64,000 bases of DNA from Agriotes lineatus (Eukaryota; Arthropoda; Insecta; Coleoptera; Elateridae): positions 106,626-170,625 of the forward strand of contig CALNHX010002703.1 of the NCBI GenBank assembly GCA_940337035.1, read 5' to 3'. Under the pieces are notes generated by a model. It saw nothing but the letters and a program-made list of their open reading frames with translations, was not told the origin of the DNA and did no database searches. The first letter of the stretch is position 1. Each line of letters begins with the position of its first letter. A program made the translations under genes and the position numbers. Positions 56,851 through 64,000 of the stretch are shown here, in pieces.

Positions 56851-58790
56851 TATTTTTACTCTCAAAGATTCTTAGCTGTTATTAAATTTTGCGTCCTACG
56901 TTTCACACTGAAGTTCACTAAATTAAAATAGTGTCACCTTTTTATGTGAAATCACTTTATTAACGTTGGAAAAAACTTATATACAGGGTGTTCGGATAAT
57001 AGGAAACCATACATTGATCGTGAGTTCTACCCATTAAAACAATAAAAGCTTCATATGTAGTATTATCCAAAAATCGTTATTGGCGTAGATACCGACCCTT
57101 AAAGTTTCACTTTTTTAAAAACTTTTAATTTTAATTTTCATGAAAATAAAATTTATGTATGAAATTTCTATTTTTTTTGTCATTTTGCCCCTTCTGGCTA
57201 GGTTCGTTAGCTACAACATTTAGACCGAATGGAAGATAAAATATTACCAAAATTGGCAAATTAATATAAACCATGAGAAAAACGAGATGAATGCAGAACT
57301 CGCAAGCGTTGGAGTTGAACGGGAACAGGCCCGAAGGTCTATATCCGTAAAGGATGATGATGCTGATGATTTTGCCGCTCCTCTGTCAAGCAAAAATTTA
57401 TAAAAAGTTGGAGACTAGCCTGAACTGCGAAGTGCCACTTTGTAAAATTTTGAAATAATATTACTTATAGGTATGGTTTTTAATAGCGATGCTGTTAGAA
57501 TTACTTTTATTTCTTTTCTTTCTTGTCCTTTTTCACTCCATATAAAAGCCTAGAGTATAACTGTAGCGGTTGTTTTGTACGACAAGGGCACTGGTCTTGT
57601 AGCGTTTATCTTGATTTTCATCGTTAATTATTTTAAAGCGGGTTGAGGCGTTTACAAATAAATTGCACCCTCCTTTTCCACTGTTTTTATCCTGTGCATA
57701 ATTCCTAAGCTTGAATTAAATAAAACATTGTCTATTGTTTAATACAATATTCTATAACTGAATAAATTGAAACAAAATGTCAAATCAGAAGTTATACTAA
57801 GTTACATGTAATTTTGAGATATTTCTAGCATTATGTGATATGGAAGGTAAATTATTAAATATTGTTATTCCACTCCCTCAATTGAATTACATTATGTCTT
57901 GATTAAGATAGAAGACTAGCTAATTAAAGATAATGCATATTTGAGTTTTGTTTTGCTACTGTTCGAAAATGTTCTTGTATGTGGAAAACTTAGTGGCATA
58001 ACGGACGTTTCATGGATTTTTACAGTTTAATTGTACATTATCGTCAAAATAGCAAAAAATTACATGAATTAAAATGATACCAGCAGAAAAAATTAAAATT
58101 GATAATATTTCGCTATTATCGAACACTCACATTGCATAGACTATATAGTAGAATCACTTTCTATTGAATCTCCTTTTAAATTTACGTATATGAAATACTA
58201 ATGAAAAACCATTTCGTACAAATCAAGGGACCTTAGCCTTAAAATGTATATAGTATTGCTCATTACATTTTTACTATTATAAGCAAGCTCTATAGAAAAA
58301 CATTTTTCTGACAAGAACCTATATAAGCTTCGAAGTTGGTAATATTTAGTTATCCTAAGGTCGCTAATAAAAAATGTTCAACGTAACTACTTGTTTTCAT
58401 TAATTTTTTTTTGGGAAACTATAATTCGTTTACTATTTACAGAACTGTTAGCAATACTTAAAAACATATATTACATCAATTAACTAGAACGTTTTGAATA
58501 TTGTATATTTGATCTCGGTGCTAGCGTTAGTGCGTTGCTTACGAAGTTGGGTATTTGTGAATGCGAAAATAATAAATGGTGCTTAGAAACTACATGGATA
58601 GTAGTAATTCCGTTCAAAAGCGAGATATGTTACTCGACTTTACGTTTTAACTATCGGCTACAAATTCTTAACCTGTACATTGTTATATACAATGTATGAG
58701 AGTTATGACAAATTAAAACCGAAAGTGTTTGGTTAATAAATCAACGAGAAAATATTGAAATGTATGTTTTTTTTAAATTCTAATAATCTA
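56851..58790. other. Noncoding stretch with transposon traces
   Basis: TATACAGGGTGTTCGG at 56981 resembles a Tc1/mariner-type end without a partner. At 57285-57365 the plus frame reads NAELASVGVEREQARRS, then a GATGATGATGCTGATGAT tail, which looks like a tiny 3' LINE remnant. The rest is AT-rich and featureless. Confidence 0.4.
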
Positions 58791-59136
58791 CAGGGTGTAT
58801 ACGAATTCGACCGACAAACTTTGGGTGCATATTTCTCTCACTAAATACAGCCTAAAAGATTAGACAATCTTGATCCTTATCTGCAAGGTAAACTCTGCAC
58901 AGGTCAAAACACTTCGAAAAAACACTATAAATTTTTCAAGGTTTATTTTATTAAATAAAATAAAAATTTAAAAAATCCATTAGCTTGAATATTAAGAATA
59001 AAATTTATTATCAGCTATGGCCTAGCTATCTTCATTAAAGAATTCTGGACTTTCAAAAACCATTAAAAATTAGTGTTCCTACACATTACACTCATTCAAA
59101 TCTCGAAACTTGAATATTTTATTTCCACTGATAGTC

Positions 59137-60914
59137 TTCTTCTTCTTCTTCCTTCTTCTTCTTAGGCATATGCCTGTTTTTTCTTCGATTACTTTGCCTA
59201 TCTTTACTCTTTGCTTAGGTTGTCGCTCCATCTTTTTCTTGGTCTTCCTACGCTGCGGTTTCCTATTGGCGACTTGTCTCTAGCTATTTTGACTATTCTT
59301 TTTTCGTCCATCCTATTTATGTGCTCGTTCCATTCATGCTTTCTTTTTAATGTCCATTCATTGATGTTCTCTACGTTGCATGTCCTCCTTATATTTTCAC
59401 TCCTCTCCCTGTCCAATAGCGTTTTCCCAACAACTCGACGCAGTACTTTCATCTCGCTTGTTTCTAACATTCTTTTTGTTTTTGAGGTGTCAGGCCTGGT
59501 TTCTGCGGTGTATGTCATTATTGGCCTCACTGTGGCTTTATAAATTCTTGATTTCGCTTCAACCCCTATATATTTGTTCTTCCATATTGTGCTGTTGAGA
59601 CATGCTGCTATCCATGTTGCATTGTTCACTTGCTGTCTTACTTCCGTCTCGACGTCACCGTAGCCAGATATTTCTACGCCCAAGTACTTGAATTTGGATA
59701 CTTGTTCAATAATTTTTCCATCGACAGCTAGCTTACATCTTAGAGGCGTTTTGGATGTTGTCATACATTTTGTTTTTGAAGCGGATATCACCATGTTGTG
59801 CGATTGAGCTGTTTCATTGAATCGGTGCAGCAGCCTTTGCAGGTCATCTTCAGTTTCCGCAACCAGTACTGCGTCATCGGCATAACACAGAATAGTGATA
59901 TTACGGTTTCCCATTGTGTATCCTCTCATATTTCGCACCTTCCTTATGATTTTGTCCATAACGATATTGAATAGTAGCGGACTTAATGAGTCTCCTTGGC
60001 GAATACCACTTTCTACTGAAATTGGTTGGGTTAATTCTCCATCGACCTTAGCTTGTATTTTGTTTTCTGCGTAGATGTTTTCGATTACTTTAATTATATT
60101 ATACGGTATGTTCAGCTCGTACAATAGGTGTATTATGTCTTTCAGTTGAATTCGATCGAAAGCTTTTGTCAGATCCACAAAGCACATGTAGGCAGGCCTG
60201 TTGTATTCGATGGACTTTTCGGTTATTTGTCTTATAATGAATACGGCGTCTGTACAGGATCTTCCTGTCCTGAATCCCTGCTGTTCGTCTTGCAGAGTTG
60301 TGATACTATTTATTTTGTTGGTGATAATTTTAGTTGTTAGTTTCAGGGTTGTGCTTAGAAGATTTATGCCCCTGTAGTTATCTGGTATTTTTTGTCTCCT
60401 TTTTTAAACATGAGAATCGTGGTGCTAATCCGCCACTCGTCTGGTATTCTCTGGAGATCGAAAATTTTATTGATCAAGCTGGTTAGTTGTCTAGTGAGGT
60501 GTTTTCCTCCATATTTCAATAACTCATTGGTTATGTTGTCTTGACCAGGGCTTTTTCTGTTTCTTAAGTGCTGGAGAGCTGCTTGTACTTCTGCTTCTTC
60601 TACTACTACATTGTCATTAACTGTTATTTCGGGCGTGTTTTGTTCCAATATACTGTCTTGCTTGCTGTATAGTTCCTTAAGATATTCCATCCAGGTTTCT
60701 TTTGTTATATGTTTAGTCTGTATGAGCTCATTAATTTCTTTTCTCTGTGTTCTGACTAGCCTCCATATTTGTTTCTGAAGTCCGTAGAAGTCCTTTTCCA
60801 TTCTTTTAGAGAATATTTCCCAATGTTCTTCCTTTGTCTGTCTTACCAGTGCTGTCGTTTCATTTCGTACTGTTTTATATTGTTCGTATGACTCTATCGT
60901 TCTTGATGCTCGGT
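59137..60914 (-). mobile_element. RTE-like LINE C, 5'-truncated
   Basis: It is flanked by a perfect 10-bp duplication ACTGATAGTC (59127-59136 and 60915-60924). Minus-strand reading: 60801-60364 encodes the linker and RT start (EVQAALQHLRNRKSPGQDNI, LQRIPDEWRISTTILMFKKG). After one shift, a longer frame (see next entry) carries the RT core. The 3' end is a (GAA/AAG)-type simple tail, seen as (TTC)n on the plus strand at 59137-59162. Only the RT half is present; the endonuclease is gone by truncation. It is the best preserved LINE copy in the window. Confidence 0.94.
59204..60187 (-). pseudogene. LINE C reverse transcriptase, 327-codon open frame
   Basis: Residues 1-11 carry the MCFVDLTKAFD box (first catalytic Asp), 60-70 the GIRQGDSLSP block, and 101-109 CYADDAVLV, the catalytic YADD. 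ASKTKCMTTSKTP and VSKFKYLGVEISGYG follow, and from about 195 to the end the thumb and C-terminal segment: IMTYTAETRP, VLRRVVGKTLLDRERSENIR, and GRPRKRWSDN. This is the order of RTE-type ORF2. The frame starts inside the RT, because the upstream part lies in another frame (60801-60364), so it is a broken ORF2 fragment, not a stand-alone gene. The core catalytic residues are intact. Confidence 0.93.
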
Positions 60915-61222
60915 ACTGATAGTCTGATTAATTAAATGTCATGTTGCATATGTACCTAATGTCATTAATTAATTAGTATAGTTCGATATTTGAGTAAAAT
61001 TTCATTCGACGTTTTCAATGTTAGATTAAAAGAAAAGTCACAAAAGAGGTTCTAACTTTGAAATGAAAGGAGATTGGTTATAAGTATACGAACAATTTAG
61101 GTTCATCTTTAGGCAGTAAAGACACCCTCACAGTTTGTCGGTCGAATTCGTATACACCCTGTATAATGTGCACGCGGACATACCATGCTACCATGCACCT
61201 TTTTAGTTTCTCAAAATAATAT

Positions 61223-61637
61223 TTTTCCGTCAATCGTTTATATATCGACTCATTAATGCATGATTTTGTCAAAAGATCATGCATTAATAGACCCGTTTTC
61301 ACAATGATTTTATATAGGCAACCATACGTACTAAACGTCAAATGTATCTGAAATGTCAAAACTAAAGGTTAAATTATTCCGTGGATTTATTAATATAAAT
61401 ATTTACATTAGAAAACGCTTCGCTCAATATTTTTGTGGCAGTTTGTATTTTATACCTATCGAGTTCTCAATGTATCCTTCGGCAACAGAGGTGGATTTCC
61501 AACCGCCAAGTATTTTAATTGCCGCAAAATTGCTCCGGCATCGGCAACCATACGTACTAAACGTCAAAATGTATCTGAAATGTCAAAACTAATAAATATT
61601 TTTGATGGATTTTAATAACCGTACGATTGACGGAAAA
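61223..61637. repeat. Inverted-end unit with internal 49-bp direct repeat
   Basis: TTTTCCGTCAATCG (61223-61236) and its exact complement (61624-61637) bound the unit. Inside, 61317-61365 and 61543-61592 are direct copies with one inserted A ('ggcaaccatacgtactaaac', 'tgtatctgaaatgtcaaaac'). A hairpin 'cattaatgcatgatttt' / 'aaagatcatgcattaata' lies at 61252-61290. Noncoding; the overlapping short frames are incidental. Class unknown. Confidence 0.7.
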
Positions 61638-61642
61638 GTCTT

Positions 61643-61768
61643 GTAACCAACTCTTATGTTAATCGGTGATTAATAATCTCGCTCATTAACGTGTTCGCTC
61701 GCTCCACTCGCTCACACGTTAAAATCTCTCGATTATTAATCATCTTTATTAACACACTTGTTGGTTAA
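61643..61768. repeat. Foldback with CTCGCTC-rich head
   Basis: The arm 61643-61678 ('gtaaccaactcttatgttaa', 'gattaataatc') pairs with 61731-61768. The inner ends TTAACGTGT and ACACGTTAA also pair, around a head 'tcgctcgctccactcgctca'. Same design as the other GC-headed foldbacks. Confidence 0.85.
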
Positions 61769-62875
61769 ATAACCATTTCATGGTATAATATATTTCAACA
61801 ATTGGGTAATTGGAAATGATTCATGTATCGTCAACAGTAAAATTCATTTCCATTACTGCTATGCATTGAAATTGTTTCTAGCATTCAATTAATTATATAT
61901 TTAATTTCAAAAGTAACGCCTTGAAACCGTACGATTTCTACGCTACTGATTTTAATTTAAAATACAGATATTTCAATGGTTATCTATAAAATTGCAGCGA
62001 TCTGTACTAAAAACTGTGCTGTAATCCCCGATTGCGCCATCTATTGGGTAGTAGGAGAACGTCTCTGAAAAAATTAGAAAGTGAACAGCTTTCTGTTCTT
62101 GACTTATCATACTATTTCATAGATGGTCGTAGTTTTCTGCGAATCTTAAAGTTTTAATATCAACTAGCTGATAGGGTAGGCATTGAAGAAGTATTCTTTA
62201 TTCAGAATTTTAACCAGACACTTTATTATATAATTTCAATACTGTTTTGGTTAATACCTTAGAAATCTTTATTTATATCAAGTTCAGCATCTTTGCAAAT
62301 GTTTGTTAAATTTATTATTAACTTCATTCCCAGAATAGTAGTGCAAAAAATATCGGGCATAAGTTGATTAGAATTTGTTTCATAGATTTGACAAGAAAAA
62401 TTGGATAGCTAATATATTACTTTGTAAAAGTAGTTCAATAACTTGTCGTTTTGAATAACATTTTAAAAATTAAGAATAGTGTGATTAAGGTTGAATTAAC
62501 TAACATTAAAAATATTTTTGTTCTCGTTAAACATCGTAGTTACTTTTTCAGCTAAGAAAAAAATATCGTATATCCAGCAGTATTGACGAACAAAATCGAC
62601 TATGAATTGTATTCAACAAGACCATTCAATGAAAAATGTGTATATTGACGTTATTTGAAAATAAAAATAATGAAAGGTGGCTATTGATTGATTGCACAAA
62701 AACGCAATCAATTGATTGGTCACTTTATTTTGAGGTAATTTTTGTTAACAACGTCCTCTTTTCCGATCGTCATAACAGATAACAATATCTGTTTATTTGA
62801 TAATTATTTTTCTCAATTAATATAATATTTCGCATTTTAAAAAGCCAATGCCGGTTTTATTAATAGATGCATATA
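61769..62875. other. AT-rich noncoding stretch
   Basis: No gene or transposon feature is recognised. Confidence 0.4.
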
Positions 62876-63301
62876 CAGGTTGTCCGAAATCCGTTTTGAA
62901 CATAGGAAATTAATGAGTGCGACAAGGAAAACATAAACAAAATGAGTAGCAGGACAAAGACAGAACGTAATCATGGCTAGCTAAATTTTTAAACTAGAAT
63001 TAAGTCAATGAAACAAACAAACACAAATATTTTAGCTGTTGTTAAGAGTATAAAGTGAGGTTTAAATATACTATTGTTTACTATTTACATAATTATTTTA
63101 ATTATTTAAACCTCACTTTATACTCTTGATGACAGATAAAATATTTGACAAAAGTGTTTTTGTTTCATTGACTTAATTTTAGTTTAAAAATTTTAGCTAG
63201 CCATGATTACGTTCTATCTTTGTCCTGCTACTCATTTTGTTTATGACTTCCTTGTCGCACTCATTAATTTCCTATGTTCAAAACGGATTTCGGACAATCT
63301 G
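62876..63301. mobile_element. Foldback MITE with about 190-bp arms, TA-flanked
   Basis: CAGGTTGTCCGAAATCCG at 62876 is mirrored by the end at 63301 (one mismatch near the tip), and near-perfect pairing continues for about 190 bases on each side ('ttgaacataggaaattaatg', 'aaaatgagtagcaggacaaa', 'taatcatggctagctaaa', 'gagtataaagtgaggtttaa'). The loop is about 40 bases and AT-rich. TA flanks both ends (62874-62875 and 63302-63303). Noncoding. A young-looking palindromic element of the Tc1/mariner type. Confidence 0.93.
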
Positions 63302-63303
63302 TA

Positions 63304-64000
63304 TGCATACATTGGGAAAGGAAACTTAAGACAATAATTAAAAGAATTAGAGATATAGAAAGGCATGTTTGGTGAACGTAGAAAAGGAAATTTGTAAATT
63401 TATATTTCTGCATGAATGCAGACTAAAACGTAAAAACCCTTAACGCAACTTGATATCATCCCCAATATATATTTGAACAGCTATCATATTTGACGGAATG
63501 CTGCAGCATATTCGGCTGTGGTCAAGTTTGTAAAGTTTTGTCATTCAGCAAACCCATTGGAAGCGTTTTCCGCACTTTTCAGTATAAGTCTACGTTTTTA
63601 TAGTGGAATAAATTAAGTTCGTGTTCATATTTTGGCTACAGACACAAAATATACAGCCTAGATTTACTATATGTAATATAAAAAAGTAGAGTATCTTTTC
63701 CACAAAATTTATTAACAAAGCAACATTTTTTACACAAAATTTACAATAATTTGATACATATTATATTACACAATTATGCTTGTATATACAAAATAAAATC
63801 TTTGCAAAATTTTTTAAATATTGAACATTGCTCCCCTAATTTACATTCAAACATTGTCAACAATTGGGTATGCATGATTGAATATTCTTATTATCACACT
63901 CGTACAGTACACTAGCGGAATATAAGCAAGATTGAAAATATTAAGATTTATTTTGAAGTGGCCTTGCGTAGAAGCAAATTGAGTAAATGGTCCGGAATTA
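63304..64000. other. AT-rich noncoding stretch to window end
   Basis: Nothing recognised; no open frame of note. Confidence 0.4.

Larger units (their letters stand above)
58791..61161. mobile_element. DNA transposon with long perfect TIRs, split by LINE C
   Basis: CAGGGTGTATACGAATTCGA at 58791 continues for about 31 bases that are exactly mirrored at the right end (61131-61161). TA lies outside on both sides (58789-58790 and 61162-61163). Taking out LINE C and one target duplication leaves about 570 bp with no transposase frame, so this was a non-autonomous Tc1/mariner-superfamily element. The identical TIRs suggest that it was not old when hit by the LINE. Confidence 0.93.

Noticed and set aside
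59211..59543. 110-codon plus-strand frame
   Set aside because: Antisense shadow of LINE C reverse transcriptase.
1..64000. CRISPR array, prokaryotic operon or phage features
   Set aside because: No regularly spaced repeats, no Shine-Dalgarno-led gene series; splice sites, LINEs and SINEs show a eukaryotic genome.

Overview
The window reads as a transposon-rich, AT-rich insect-type (arthropod) nuclear sequence. It has no operons and no long intact genes, but many decayed Tc1/mariner, hAT, PIF/Harbinger, RTE-like and jockey/CR1-like elements plus tRNA- and 5S-derived SINEs. I cannot fix the species from sequence alone. Nearly every protein-like segment is a transposon relic with stops or frameshifts.

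The one convincing host gene segment is a coding first exon on the minus strand at 38628-38916. It encodes a WAVE-homology domain of the Nance-Horan syndrome (NHS)/Guk-holder or SCAR/WAVE type, ends at a consensus splice donor, and lies below a CpG-rich presumed promoter and 5' UTR (38917-39185). Because the gene runs toward lower coordinates and no further exon is recognisable, positions 1-38.6 kb are best read as a very long, repeat-filled first intron. The sequence right of 39.2 kb is upstream or intergenic.

Left part (1-39 kb): a foldback built from a mariner tail (1.6-2.2 kb); a PIF/Harbinger relic (2.2-2.8 kb); a repeat of unknown class (3.1-4.0 kb, partner at 40-42 kb); a hAT-type element with a nested mariner (4.2-6.5 kb); a long-TIR element holding a SINE (9.7-10.9 kb); a mariner relic (20.4-21.1 kb); foldbacks at 16.1, 20.2 and 21.4 kb; a clean TA-flanked MITE (25.0 kb); a deleted hAT with 8-bp target duplications (27.8-29.5 kb); a tRNA-SINE (30.0 kb); a pogo/Tigger-like MITE (32.3 kb); and foldbacks at 34.4-34.8 kb.

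Right part (39-64 kb): a palindromic repeat complex (40.3-42.1 kb); a near-complete mariner transposase split by a SINE (43.7-45.1 kb); a second copy of the 30-kb SINE family (46.7 kb); a 2.6-kb inverted repeat holding two head-to-head LINE fragments and a 5S-derived SINE (47.3-50.0 kb); a jockey/CR1-like LINE interrupted by an RTE-like LINE and a tRNA-SINE (50.3-55.6 kb); foldbacks and MITEs (55.6-56.9 kb); a DNA transposon with long perfect TIRs split by another RTE-like LINE (58.8-61.2 kb); and further foldbacks (61.2-63.3 kb). Target-site duplications give the relative order of most insertions. At least four SINE families and several GC-looped foldback elements are present.
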